Below, piece after piece: positions 7,877-16,744 of a DNA stretch of 44,142 bases (its first letter is position 1; every line of letters begins with the position of its first letter). Origin of the DNA: an uncultured Elusimicrobiales bacterium (GTDB taxonomy: Bacteria > Elusimicrobiota > Elusimicrobia > Elusimicrobiales > Elusimicrobiaceae); the NCBI GenBank assembly GCA_944325225.1, contig CALUZQ010000012.1:1-44142 (forward strand), given 5' to 3'. The notes below the pieces were generated by a model, which made no database searches, had not been told where the DNA came from, and saw nothing but the letters and a program-made list of their open reading frames with translations. The position numbers and the translations under genes are program-made.

Positions 7877-8386
7877 TTATGGCAAGAGAAAACCACCAGA
7901 AGACTGTTTTACACCGCCCAACGAGCGACAAAGCCGAATGGCTCTATCAGTAGTACCAAAACACTGACGCCGATTGGGCGTTTCAGAAAAAGATAACCAA
8001 GCAGTATATGAGGTCGTGGAATCCAATAAACTGCTACTAGCGTGCACATTGTATTGGGGCCCCGTATATAAGTCAATCATAAAATTATCACATCGGTAAT
8101 GTCCTGTAGAACCCGCAATTAATTGGCAATTAGCCGGCATATCTATATCTAAACTGTCCCATCCAGGAGCTTGTCCATTTGCCAAATAAGCTAATTCCAC
8201 CGCTCTGCGAACAGATTCTGTTATTGAAACCAAATTACTCCAGCGGGCTTTATCTACCGCCAACTGATACTGCGGCAAAGCCACCGCCGCCAAAATACCA
8301 ATAATTAAAACGACCACTAATAACTCTATTAGCGTAAATCCGGCGTTTTTCCCGCCGGGGAATGTTTTTTGATAATTTTTGTTCAT
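7877..8386 (-). CDS. type IV pilin-like protein (copy C)
   Basis: Starting at the ATG the product has 169 residues. A 16-residue leader ending in Gly is followed by the prepilin-peptidase site G/FTLIELLVVVLIIGILAAVALPQY, with Glu5 of the mature protein and a single hydrophobic assembly helix. The globular part contains CQL, RCDNF, QCFG and RLC cysteines that could form the usual disulfide loops. The first 40 codons and the upstream DNA are almost identical to the pilin at 22024-22578, while the rest differs. A TTG two codons upstream could be read as a start, but the ATG is the codon conserved at the contig-end copy. There is no Shine-Dalgarno. Surface pilus subunit or minor pilin is the likely role. 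Confidence 0.88.
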   Translation of the reverse strand: MNKNYQKTFPGGKNAGFTLIELLVVVLIIGILAAVALPQYQLAVDKARWSNLVSITESVRRAVELAYLANGQAPGWDSLDIDMPANCQLIAGSTGHYRCDNFMIDLYTGPQYNVHASSSLLDSTTSYTAWLSFSETPNRRQCFGTTDRAIRLCRSLGGVKQSSGGFLLP

Positions 8387-8392
8387 ACGCAA

Positions 8393-8420
8393 AATTTATC
8401 AAAAAAAAAAAACGAGTCAA
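8393..8420 (-). promoter_or_regulatory. pilin promoter module, copy C (no palindrome)
   Basis: TTGACT (8415-8420), a 16-nt spacer with T12 (8401-8412), and TAAATT (8393-8398) lie 6 nt before the pilin ATG. Similarity to the other copies stops right after the -35 box: the 17-bp palindrome and repeat R are missing here. This suggests that the box-spacer-box segment is the conserved functional unit. Confidence 0.55.
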
Positions 8421-8625
8421 CCCCTTTCCAACCACCTTTCGCCGAGAATTCCGACTAACCACCTTGTTTTCGCGAGAAAAGGGTACGGGTTTGAAAAGAA
8501 GCAAATAATAAATTTTCTCAATACAACTTGCCGCACTGAGTAAGGGCCAGTCATTGATAAAAACCATCTGAATTTAATAATCTTTTTACCAACAGGAATT
8601 CTTTGCGATTTTGTACAATAAATAT

Positions 8626-9273
8626 ATGGAATTTTTATCTCAAATATTAGACATTTTTTTGCACCTGGATATGCATTTAAACGCCTGGGCGGCCTGGATG
8701 GGCGTCTGGTTGTATGTAGTAATTTTTATCGTCGTTTTTTGCGAAACGGGGCTGGTGGTTACGCCGTTTCTGCCGGGGGATTCCCTGCTGTTTGCCTGTG
8801 GGGCACTGGCGGCGGCTGAAGGGAGCAGTATCAACCTATATTGGCTGATTCCCGTTATTTTTGCGGCGGCTGTGTTGGGGGATTTTTGCAATTATGAAAT
8901 AGGCAAATGGCTGGGCCCCAAAGTATTTACGAAAGAGGACAGCATCTTCTTAAATAAAGACCACTTAAACAAAGCACATGCTTTCTATGAAAAATACGGT
9001 GGGAAAACCATTATCCTGGCGCGTTTTATTCCCATTATCCGTACCTTTGCCCCGTTTGTAGCGGGCATTGGCAAAATGACTTATTTCCATTTTGCTTCTT
9101 ATAACCTAATAGGGGCTGCTGTCTGGGTGCTGGCTTTTACATTAGGCGGCTATTTCTTTGCGGATTTGCCGGTGGTGCAAAACCACTTTCATTATGTAGT
9201 GGTGGCTATTATTGTGATTTCCGTACTGCCTGCGGTGTATGAGTTTTGGAATGCGCACCGCCAAAAAAAGTGA
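8626..9273 (+). CDS. DedA family membrane protein
   Basis: The 215-residue product has 4-6 hydrophobic segments and the DedA hallmarks: ETGLVVTPFLPGDSLLF near the N terminus, GDFCNYEIGKWLG, and the FYEKYGGK and ARFIPIIRTFAPFVAG motifs with the conserved Arg residues. DedA proteins act in the inner membrane. Some members (UptA type) return undecaprenyl phosphate to the cytoplasmic side, others affect proton-dependent lipid homeostasis. I choose the ATG at 8626. A TTG at 8611 is possible, but TACAAT at 8614-8619 lies 6 nt before the ATG and would be inside that longer gene. No Shine-Dalgarno is seen. The last 65 bp overlap the convergent GH3 gene. Confidence 0.88.
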   Translation: MEFLSQILDIFLHLDMHLNAWAAWMGVWLYVVIFIVVFCETGLVVTPFLPGDSLLFACGALAAAEGSSINLYWLIPVIFAAAVLGDFCNYEIGKWLGPKVFTKEDSIFLNKDHLNKAHAFYEKYGGKTIILARFIPIIRTFAPFVAGIGKMTYFHFASYNLIGAAVWVLAFTLGGYFFADLPVVQNHFHYVVVAIIVISVLPAVYEFWNAHRQKK

Positions 9274-10909
9274 TCTCAGACGGAAGCTGTAAATTAACCG
9301 GCAGCACCCCGTGCGGTTTTAAATTCCCTAAAATAATGTTGGCGGCCGTTTGAAGCGCGTATTTATTTAACCCGTAGGTAGCCAACACCACATCGGCCTC
9401 GGGATAATTTTTGATATCGTAGGGACTCATTGTAGAAATAAAAACAGTGTTTTTATTCTCTTGAATGAGGCCGTGAATGGCATTTTTTTGATTGATATTG
9501 GTTTTATCGGCCCACTGCAAACTGGTAACAATCAGCAAATCGGCTCCTTGGGCACATTCGGCGGCGCGGCGGCTGTCTTTTTTGCGCGGCGTAAGCGCCG
9601 CGTTGTAACTGCGTATTTTCCAACCTTTTTCCAAAAACGGTTTAGAAAAACTCATTAGTTGGTCCGCAAAACGCGAGGGGGCAAAAAACACGGCGCAGAC
9701 GGTGGGCTTTTGTTTGCCGTCCATTTGGGCAACGAAGGGCAATAATCCGTTACGGTCTCGCACCAAGGTAACGGACGCATCGCTTATTTTTTCCAGTTCC
9801 GTTTTATAGGCCTGTTCTATAGGAGCCGGCACCTCGGCCGATCCGTCCAACAACCCCAGCTCCTCTTTTAACGAAAAAATCCGCCGGGCGGCTTCTTCCA
9901 CGCGCGGCTGCAGTTCTTTCTGCCGGGTTTCTTGGGCAATTTCCTGAAAAACCGACAACGGTTTAATATACCGCCCCAGCAAAATCATATCCGCCCCGCT
10001 GGCCAGCGAATGCACCGCACAGCCGGAAATAGTGCAAAAAGAAGTCGCGCTTTTCATGTCCAAACTGTCGGTAACCACAAACCCTTTAAATCCCATTTTT
10101 TCGCGCAGCAAGTCGTGCAAAATAGGCCGGGAGAAAGTGGCGATATTTTTACTGTCTAACGCCGGATACATTACATGCCCGGTCATTACGCCGGGCACAC
10201 CTTGGCGTACGGCCTCGGCAAACGGAACCAAATGGATTTTTTGCAGTTCATCGGCACTGGCTTTTACAACCGGCACTTTATAATGCGAATCGGCCGAAGT
10301 ATCTCCATGCCCCGGGAAATGCTTCACTACGCTGATGACTCCCGCGGCTTTAAACCCGTTCATCAGCGCCAGCCCCATTTTAGTTACATTCTGCGGGTCC
10401 GACCCAAACGAACGAACGCCGATAATGGGATTATTGGGATTGCTGTTTACATCTAATACCGGCGAAAAATTGATGTGAATCCCGGCGCGGCGCAGTTCCA
10501 AGCCGGCCAGATAGGCAATGGTAGCGGCGGATTCTTCGTCCTGCGCGGCGGAAAGCATCATATTGGTAGGCAGGTAGTCAAACCCCAGCGTAATGGGCGT
10601 ATAGACGGTTCCTCCCTCGTAGTCAATGGCAATTAAAAGCGGAATCTGATGGGGACTTTTGGCGGCCCATTTTTGTAATTTTTCTATCAGTTCCTGGGTT
10701 TGTTTCAGGGAGTAATTTCCCCACTGGATAAGCACCCCGCCCACTTTGCCCTGTTCTATGGCGGGCCGAACGAGGGAAGCGCTGTCTATATCTACAAAAA
10801 CCACCAGCGTTTGCCCGAGTTTTTCTTCGTAAGAAAGGTCCTCAAACCGGGTAGCGGCCGCCAGCGGCAACGCCAATACCAATAATACCGCAGTCAGCCA
10901 GCGCTTCAT
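9209..10909 (-). CDS. glycoside hydrolase family 3, beta-N-acetylhexosaminidase (NagZ-like)
   Basis: The 566-residue product has a signal peptide (about 1-19), so it is exported. The GH3 barrel shows IDYEGG (95-100), KHFPGHGDTSADSH (196-209) with the His/Asp pair typical of the N-acetylglucosaminidase branch, and VVTDSLDM with nucleophile Asp281. A C-terminal GH3_C-type domain (about 370-555) makes it longer than cytoplasmic NagZ. The likely substrate is peptidoglycan-derived GlcNAc-MurNAc or another GlcNAc glycoside in the periplasm. Its ATG overlaps the stop of the upstream metallophosphoesterase (ATGA) and its Shine-Dalgarno (GAGG) lies in that gene. The two form an operon. The 3' end overlaps dedA by 65 bp. 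Confidence 0.9.
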   Translation of the reverse strand: MKRWLTAVLLVLALPLAAATRFEDLSYEEKLGQTLVVFVDIDSASLVRPAIEQGKVGGVLIQWGNYSLKQTQELIEKLQKWAAKSPHQIPLLIAIDYEGGTVYTPITLGFDYLPTNMMLSAAQDEESAATIAYLAGLELRRAGIHINFSPVLDVNSNPNNPIIGVRSFGSDPQNVTKMGLALMNGFKAAGVISVVKHFPGHGDTSADSHYKVPVVKASADELQKIHLVPFAEAVRQGVPGVMTGHVMYPALDSKNIATFSRPILHDLLREKMGFKGFVVTDSLDMKSATSFCTISGCAVHSLASGADMILLGRYIKPLSVFQEIAQETRQKELQPRVEEAARRIFSLKEELGLLDGSAEVPAPIEQAYKTELEKISDASVTLVRDRNGLLPFVAQMDGKQKPTVCAVFFAPSRFADQLMSFSKPFLEKGWKIRSYNAALTPRKKDSRRAAECAQGADLLIVTSLQWADKTNINQKNAIHGLIQENKNTVFISTMSPYDIKNYPEADVVLATYGLNKYALQTAANIILGNLKPHGVLPVNLQLPSEITFFGGAHSKTHTPQAVRKSQ

Positions 10910-11985
10910 GGATTTACCTCAACAACGGCAATCTCCGCCGGCGCCAAAAACCGCAGCGGGATTCCCCAATAAAATACGCCGGAAGTAATGTAAAACTTCA
11001 TATCGGCTACTTCAAAAAGCCCATAAACCCGCGGAAACTGCAAACGCACTAAATAATTGAACGGGAAAATCTGACCGTTGTGGGTATGACCGCTGAACAT
11101 TAGGTCGGCTCCGCTCTCGGCGGCTTCTTCGGCATAAAGCGGCGTATGGCTTAAATAAATAAGCGGTTGCCCGGGCGCGGCTTTTTGAAGCAACTGCCGA
11201 ACGGCTTCGGCGGTTACCCTTGCCGTGCGCACATCTTTTACGCCCGCCACCTGCACCCCATTGGCCAACGGTACGACTTGATTTTCCAACAAAGTAACAC
11301 CGGCCTCTTTAAAGAATTGTTTGGAATTTTCGTATCCGACATAATACTCGTGATTTCCAAATACGCCGTAAGAACCGAGCGGCGTTTTTACCTGCGCCAG
11401 CCGGCGGGCATAAGCCGAACGGTTGGGGCCATACTCAAAAATATCCCCCAGCACGAAAAGAGCATCGGGCTGTTCGGCTTCCAACCGTTTTAATGCTTTA
11501 TCAAACCGGCTTAAAGACACACCGATTCCCAAGTGCGTGTCCGACAGCAGCGCCAACTTCATAGCAGGCGCCCCCGGTACCGTAACCGCGATATGCTTTA
11601 CCCGCGGCAGCGAAATTCCCCCGTAAATGGAAAGCACCGCCGCCAGCAGCATCAGCCCCACGCTGATCGGCCCCAGCCAACAACGGGCATTGATCTGAAA
11701 AAAGAATAAAATCCACTGCACCACCGCGCATACCGCACAAATACAAAACGCCAAAAAGGCCAGTCCCGCCCAGGTATAAGCAAAATAATAACCCCAACTT
11801 TCCCAGGTTCCCCAATGAGAACGGGTGTATTCCATCAAAAAACGAAAAAGGAATGTCATCACAACCGGAAGCACTAAAGCCGGGATTTTCCATCCGATTT
11901 TTGGGAACGCAAAATAAAGCCAGGCGCCCACCGTTACCTGCATCAGACACAACACTACCGAAGCCACTATAAAAAACATACTCAC
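10906..11985 (-). CDS. membrane-anchored calcineurin-like metallophosphoesterase
   Basis: The 359-residue product has four hydrophobic segments in the first 125 residues, then a YkuE/YaeI-type phosphoesterase domain. Metal-binding motifs in order are SDTHLG (148-153), LGDIFEYG, GNHEYYVG, SHTP and SGHTHNGQ. Such enzymes hydrolyse phosphomono- or diesters at a dinuclear metal site. Some members act on UDP-diacylglucosamine in lipid A synthesis, but nothing here proves that substrate. The start is GTG with AGGAG 6 nt upstream. It is divergent from gltX and translationally coupled to the GH3 hexosaminidase downstream. Confidence 0.85.
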   Translation of the reverse strand: MSMFFIVASVVLCLMQVTVGAWLYFAFPKIGWKIPALVLPVVMTFLFRFLMEYTRSHWGTWESWGYYFAYTWAGLAFLAFCICAVCAVVQWILFFFQINARCWLGPISVGLMLLAAVLSIYGGISLPRVKHIAVTVPGAPAMKLALLSDTHLGIGVSLSRFDKALKRLEAEQPDALFVLGDIFEYGPNRSAYARRLAQVKTPLGSYGVFGNHEYYVGYENSKQFFKEAGVTLLENQVVPLANGVQVAGVKDVRTARVTAEAVRQLLQKAAPGQPLIYLSHTPLYAEEAAESGADLMFSGHTHNGQIFPFNYLVRLQFPRVYGLFEVADMKFYITSGVFYWGIPLRFLAPAEIAVVEVNP

Positions 11986-12046
11986 GCAAAACTCCTAAAA
12001 GTTATAAAACCTCACTTTTATATTTTAAAAAATTTACCATAATAAG

Positions 12047-12052
12047 TATAAT
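12047..12052 (+). promoter_or_regulatory. probable -10 box of gltX
   Basis: TATAAT lies in a very AT-rich stretch (12000-12080) between the divergent metallophosphoesterase and gltX. A second box, TATAAA at 12073-12078, is also possible. An AGAGGA Shine-Dalgarno follows about 12 nt before the gltX ATG. No clear -35 box is seen. Confidence 0.4.
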
Positions 12053-12096
12053 ATATTTATATTCGTACACTATATAAACAGAGGACTTGACATTGT

Positions 12097-13560
12097 ATGA
12101 CCGTAAGAGTTAGATTTGCCCCCTCTCCAACTGGATTTCTGCACATCGGAGGGGTTCGCACGGCGCTTTTCAACTACCTTTTCGCTAAAAAAAATAAAGG
12201 CACTTTTTTACTCCGCATTGAAGATACCGACGAGGAACGATCCACCCAAGCATCCACCGATGCCATTTTTGAAGGAATGCAGTGGATGAATTTAACCTGG
12301 GACGAAGGCCCCATGCCAGACGGCACTAACAAAGGGCCCGACGCTCCTTACTACCAGGCAATCCGCGCCGACCAAGGCATTTATAAAAAATACATTGACC
12401 AACTGCTGGCTGAAGGCAAAGCATACAAATGCTACTGCACGGAAGAAGAACTAGAAGAAAACCGCCAGAAATGCCTGGCCGAGCACCGGCCGCCTAAATA
12501 CAGCGGCAAATGCAGCCATTTAACCGAAGCCCAGCAAAAAGAACTGGAAGCCCAGGGGCGCAAATATGTCATTCGCTTCCGCATGCCGCAGGAAGGCGAT
12601 GTGGAATGGGACGATATGATCCGCGGTCATGTAAAATTTGCCAGCAAAGATTTGTATGACCTGGTCATTCAGAAAACCAGCGGTTACCCCACCTACAACT
12701 TCGCCGTCGTGGTGGACGACCATCTGATGCGTATGACGCATGTAATCCGCGGGGACGACCATATCTCCAACACGCCGGCCCAAATTCAAATCTACCGCGC
12801 GCTGGGTTGGAAAGAACCGGTATTTGCCCACTTATCTATGATTCACGGACCGGACGGCAAAAAACTCTCCAAACGCCACGGCGCCACCAATGTCGTGGAA
12901 TTTCGCAATATGGGCTATCTGCCCGAAGCGCTGAAAAACTATCTGGCGCTTTTGGGTTGGGCTACGCCCGATTCCCAGCAACTATTCGCCCCCGGCGAAC
13001 TGGAAGAAAAATTTGACATCTCCGGCTGCCAGCCCAGCCCGGCCGTAATGGACCCTGAAAAACTAAACTGGATGAACGGGGAGTATATCCGCGCTACGCC
13101 GCTTAGCCGTTTGACGGATTTGGCGCTTCCGTTTATTGAAAAAGCCGGTATTAACATCGCCGGTGTGGACCGCGCCCGCCTGGAAGGAATCATCGGCCTG
13201 GAGCAGGAAAAATACAAACTGTTAACCGAAATCCCGGATTTGATTCGCTTCTTCTTTGAAGAACCGGTGTTTGAGCAGGAAGCGCTGGAGAAAGTTTTTT
13301 CCAAACCCGAGGCCAAACAAGTATTGGAAGGCATGGCACAAGTGTACGGCAACCTGGCGGAATTTACCGAAGCCAATCTGGAAGCGGCCGCCCGCGCTTA
13401 TGCGAAAGAAAATGCCATGAAAGCGGGTCAAATTTTCCACCCTGTGCGCGTAGCCGTTTCGGGCCGCACCCATGGGCCGACCTTGTTTAAAATGTTGGAA
13501 TATATGGGGAAGGATACCGTAATCGCGCGGCTGAAAAATGCCCTAAAGTACTGCAAATAA
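12097..13560 (+). CDS. gltX: glutamyl-tRNA synthetase
   Basis: The 487-residue class I synthetase opens with RFAPSPTGFLHIGGVRTALF, which holds the HIGH-type motif (residues 15-18). The KMSKS-type loop is KKLSKRH at about 255-261. The YKCYCTEEELEENR segment with Cys residues and the C-terminal helical anticodon domain (from about 330) are normal for GluRS. It may charge both tRNA-Glu and tRNA-Gln, but the window does not show which. An AGAGGA sequence about 12 nt upstream serves as ribosome-binding site. It is the first gene of a run gltX, GYF protein, pilT. Confidence 0.95.
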   Translation: MTVRVRFAPSPTGFLHIGGVRTALFNYLFAKKNKGTFLLRIEDTDEERSTQASTDAIFEGMQWMNLTWDEGPMPDGTNKGPDAPYYQAIRADQGIYKKYIDQLLAEGKAYKCYCTEEELEENRQKCLAEHRPPKYSGKCSHLTEAQQKELEAQGRKYVIRFRMPQEGDVEWDDMIRGHVKFASKDLYDLVIQKTSGYPTYNFAVVVDDHLMRMTHVIRGDDHISNTPAQIQIYRALGWKEPVFAHLSMIHGPDGKKLSKRHGATNVVEFRNMGYLPEALKNYLALLGWATPDSQQLFAPGELEEKFDISGCQPSPAVMDPEKLNWMNGEYIRATPLSRLTDLALPFIEKAGINIAGVDRARLEGIIGLEQEKYKLLTEIPDLIRFFFEEPVFEQEALEKVFSKPEAKQVLEGMAQVYGNLAEFTEANLEAAARAYAKENAMKAGQIFHPVRVAVSGRTHGPTLFKMLEYMGKDTVIARLKNALKYCK

Positions 13561-13587
13561 TACATTGCCCGCGGGCAAGGGGGGACC

Positions 13588-15522
13588 ATGAAATACTGGT
13601 TTTTTGACGGGAATGATGTGGTCGGGCCGTTTGAGCCGAAAGAGCTTTTGGCCCGGCCGGGTTTTGCCGCCACCAGTTTGGTCTGTCCGGAGAATTACAG
13701 CGAGGATCAAGACAGCTGGAAAATGGCCGGCACCTTTGAAGAATTTCATTTCAATTCGTCCGAACTTCCGTCCATTCCTCCGCCCGCGGCCGATCTTGCC
13801 CCCGGTTCCTTTGACGAAGAAATGGACACTTTGCTCAAAGCGCGTTCCCCACTGGGAGATTTGAGTGAGAGCCCCTCGGAAACGCCGTCGCTGGAACTCC
13901 CTAAAAAACCCGCTAAACCCGGACCAATAGAAGACTATTTTAACAACATCAAAGGCGAGGACTTGGGAGATATTTTAGGCATACCCGATCCCAATGAAAA
14001 TTCGGATATGAATTTGGCCCGCGCGTTGCAAAAACAATTCAGTAAAACCACGCCGCCGCCAGATAAAGAATTTCAGCCCTTAGAAAACGACCCTTTTGAC
14101 GAATTTACCTCGGACGCCGCCGCTGAAGAAGATTGGGAACAGCAGGCAACTGCAGACGAACCGAACACAAAGCCGGCAGAAAAATCAGCTCAGCAGGAAT
14201 CAGCCCCTGAGAAAGCCGCCGCCCCTTCGGTTCCGATGCAACCCGCCAAATCCGCCCAAACGGAAACAGCTACAACAACGCCGAAAGAAGAGCTCGCCCC
14301 TCAATCAGTAAAAATTTCGCAACCCGGGGAAGAAGAAATGGTGCTGACCATTCACGGAAAGCCCCCGCTCCCGGCGCAAAGTAACCCGCAACATTCGCTC
14401 CCCCAAAAAGAAGATGAAGAGGCGGCTGCCCCGTCCACTGTTCAGCTTCCGGTTTTAGGCCAGCCGGAAACGGAACTGCCGCCGTTGCCCGATCAGCCCT
14501 CTTCTTTTGAATCTCAGCCGCCGGCCGCCGAATCGGATCCGGCCCCCATAACCGCCGGAAAGGAAGAACCTGTTCCTCAAGTACCGCCGGCCACTTCGGC
14601 CGTTTCCGCCGAAACAAGCCCCGCACAAGACCAGCCAATAAATGAGGTCCAAGCGGCGGTTCCTAGTGCCGAAGAACCGGTACAAGACCAGCCGGGAAAT
14701 AATCCTCCCTCTCTTGCTGCCGCGCCAACTCCTGCACCGGAGCAAAAGTTGCAGCCCGAAGAATTGGTACCGGCAGCACCGAAAAACGAAACGGCTGAAA
14801 ATACCGTCCAGCATATTCTGGAAGGGAAATTAGCCGTGGAACCAGCCCCCGAAATTCAAGAGCCGATTAAAAATGTACCGGTAGAACCGCAAATCAGCCA
14901 ATTTCGGCCGCGGCTCAAACAAACACCGGAGATAAAAGAATTTTTAAACCAAACCCGCAGTGAACGAATAGAACGGGAACAATCGCATAAAAAAGCGATG
15001 GCGGCGCTTTCTGTAGCGGTAGCGTTGCTGGCGGTGGGGGCGGTCGTCTATATCAACCAAACGATATTAGCCCCGCAACGGCAATACCAGCAGCCCAATG
15101 CTGCCGAAGCCGAAGCTACAGCCGCTAATTCTGTTGCCGTGCAAGAAGCCGTTCCGGCTGCACCGCCGGCGGAAGAATACGAGCCGGAAGAATTGCTGCC
15201 AGATATTCCTGTTCCGCCGCCGCCCATACAGCCGCCGTTGGAAGAAAAAGCCCTTGAAATCGTGCAAAACTATCTTCTGCCCAATAACCGCGGTACGGTC
15301 AAAGATTATTTGGAACGGCTTTACCAGCCCCAAAAAGCGCAGGGTTATACCGACGGCTGGTCCGCAGAACCTTTGCATAAAAGCACATATATTGTAAAAT
15401 ACAGACTAACAAAGACGCGTATGGAACCTATCGTGTATATTTTTCAGGCAGACACCGAAACAGGAAAACTGACCGGTGCGCTGAATAATATCACGCTGGA
15501 CTTAGTTGGTAAAATTCAATAA
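13588..15522 (+). CDS. GYF-domain single-pass membrane protein with long Pro/Glu-rich linker
   Basis: The 644-residue product starts with a GYF_2-like domain (1-50; WFFDGNDVVGPF and the Trp residue at about 47). A disordered Pro-, Ala-, Glu- and Gln-rich region covers about 60-440. A basic, charged stretch leads into one membrane helix (about 471-489, MAALSVAVALLAVGAVV), and a second Pro/Glu-rich linker leads to a small folded C-terminal domain (about 545-644). The N terminus would be cytoplasmic and the C terminus periplasmic. GGGGGG lies just before the ATG, and a perfect TTGCCCGCGGGCAA palindrome sits between gltX and this gene. It is 15 nt upstream of pilT, which suggests a link to the pilus machine. 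The function is unknown. Confidence 0.8.
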   Translation: MKYWFFDGNDVVGPFEPKELLARPGFAATSLVCPENYSEDQDSWKMAGTFEEFHFNSSELPSIPPPAADLAPGSFDEEMDTLLKARSPLGDLSESPSETPSLELPKKPAKPGPIEDYFNNIKGEDLGDILGIPDPNENSDMNLARALQKQFSKTTPPPDKEFQPLENDPFDEFTSDAAAEEDWEQQATADEPNTKPAEKSAQQESAPEKAAAPSVPMQPAKSAQTETATTTPKEELAPQSVKISQPGEEEMVLTIHGKPPLPAQSNPQHSLPQKEDEEAAAPSTVQLPVLGQPETELPPLPDQPSSFESQPPAAESDPAPITAGKEEPVPQVPPATSAVSAETSPAQDQPINEVQAAVPSAEEPVQDQPGNNPPSLAAAPTPAPEQKLQPEELVPAAPKNETAENTVQHILEGKLAVEPAPEIQEPIKNVPVEPQISQFRPRLKQTPEIKEFLNQTRSERIEREQSHKKAMAALSVAVALLAVGAVVYINQTILAPQRQYQQPNAAEAEATAANSVAVQEAVPAAPPAEEYEPEELLPDIPVPPPPIQPPLEEKALEIVQNYLLPNNRGTVKDYLERLYQPQKAQGYTDGWSAEPLHKSTYIVKYRLTKTRMEPIVYIFQADTETGKLTGALNNITLDLVGKIQ

Positions 15523-15537
15523 CAAAGAGGGTTGCTT

Positions 15538-16617
15538 ATGATATTGATGGACGATTTATTCAAACTGATGAAAGCCAAAAATGCCTCCGATATTCACTTG
15601 ACGGTCGGCGTGCCGCCGGTACTGCGTATCCAAGGCCGTTTATACGCCACGCAATTTGAACCGCTTACCAAAGAAAGCGCGCAAACGCTCATTTATTCCA
15701 TTATGACGGACGAACAACGCCAGCAATTTGAAGAAAATTTGGAACTGGATTTTTCGTTTGGTATTAAATCTCTCGGCCGTCTGCGCGTAAACATTTACAA
15801 ACAAAAAGGGTGTGTGGCCGCCGCGCTGCGTTCCATTCCGAATGATTTTAAATCGTTTGAAGAACTCAATCTGCCGCCGGTGGTGTATAACATTATGAAG
15901 CTCAATAAAGGGCTTGTTCTGGTAACCGGTTGTACGGGGTCCGGTAAATCCACCTCTCTGGCCAGTATGATCAACTACCTCAATATGAACGAAAGCAACC
16001 ACATTATGACGGTAGAAGACCCGATTGAATTCGTCCACCCGCATAAACGCAGCATCGTCAACCAGCGCGAAGTAGGGGCGGACACCCATTCGTTTGCGGC
16101 GGCCTTAAAACACTTCCTGCGCCAGGACCCGGACATTATTCTGGTCGGCGAATTGCGCGACCGGGAAACCATGGAGGCCTGCTTAACGCTGGCCGAAACG
16201 GGCCACTTGGTTTTTGCCACCCTGCACACCAACGATGCCGTACAGTCCATCAACCGTATTATTGATGTGTTCCCGGCCAACCAACAGCCGCAGATTCGCA
16301 CGCAGCTTTCCTTCGTGCTGGAAGCCATTTTATCCCAACAGCTCATTCCCACCCTAACCGGCGGGCGCGCCATGGCGTGCGAAGTGCTGTTGGCCAACTC
16401 GGCCGTACGCAGTTTAATCCGCGACGGAAAAGCCGAACAAATCATTTCCACCATGCAAACCAGCGTGGGTATGGGTATGATTACGATGAACCAGGCCCTG
16501 GGCGATTTGTATATCCAAAAGAAAATCAGCTACCAGGAAGCCCTGTCGCATACGAGCGACCCCTCGGGCTTAAAGACCTATCTCCAGCAAAAATTGGGAA
16601 CGGCCAGTTTTAAATAA
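15538..16617 (+). CDS. pilT: twitching motility ATPase PilT
   Basis: The 359-residue hexameric ATPase drives pilus retraction. An N-terminal PAS-like domain (SDIHLTVGVPP) is followed by the RecA-like core with Walker A GCTGSGKST (about 131-139), the Asp box (VEDPIEFVH), Walker B (DIILVGELRDRETM) and the His box (GHLVFATLHTNDA). No PilB-type zinc or N1 domain is present, so it is a retraction, not an extension, ATPase. PilT/PilU paralogy cannot be excluded. The ATG at 15538 has AGAGGG 6 nt upstream. An in-frame TTG at 15532 is too close to that site. The gene ends at a strong terminator. Confidence 0.94.
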   Translation: MILMDDLFKLMKAKNASDIHLTVGVPPVLRIQGRLYATQFEPLTKESAQTLIYSIMTDEQRQQFEENLELDFSFGIKSLGRLRVNIYKQKGCVAAALRSIPNDFKSFEELNLPPVVYNIMKLNKGLVLVTGCTGSGKSTSLASMINYLNMNESNHIMTVEDPIEFVHPHKRSIVNQREVGADTHSFAAALKHFLRQDPDIILVGELRDRETMEACLTLAETGHLVFATLHTNDAVQSINRIIDVFPANQQPQIRTQLSFVLEAILSQQLIPTLTGGRAMACEVLLANSAVRSLIRDGKAEQIISTMQTSVGMGMITMNQALGDLYIQKKISYQEALSHTSDPSGLKTYLQQKLGTASFK

Positions 16618-16631
16618 TCGGCCCTTTAGTC

Positions 16632-16666
16632 AAAAAACCGCCTTGGAACCCTAAGGCGGTTTTTTG
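16632..16666. terminator. bidirectional terminator after pilT
   Basis: ACCGCCTT pairs with AAGGCGGT (16637-16644 and 16653-16660) with A6 before and T6 after, so it can work in both directions between pilT and the convergent uvrC. Confidence 0.85.
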
Positions 16667-16744
16667 TAAGTGTGGCGATTATCCCAGTTAAAAACAGGCA
16701 GGCCCGGGTGCGCCAAACGGCCCGCTCAAAACCGTACCGCCCGA

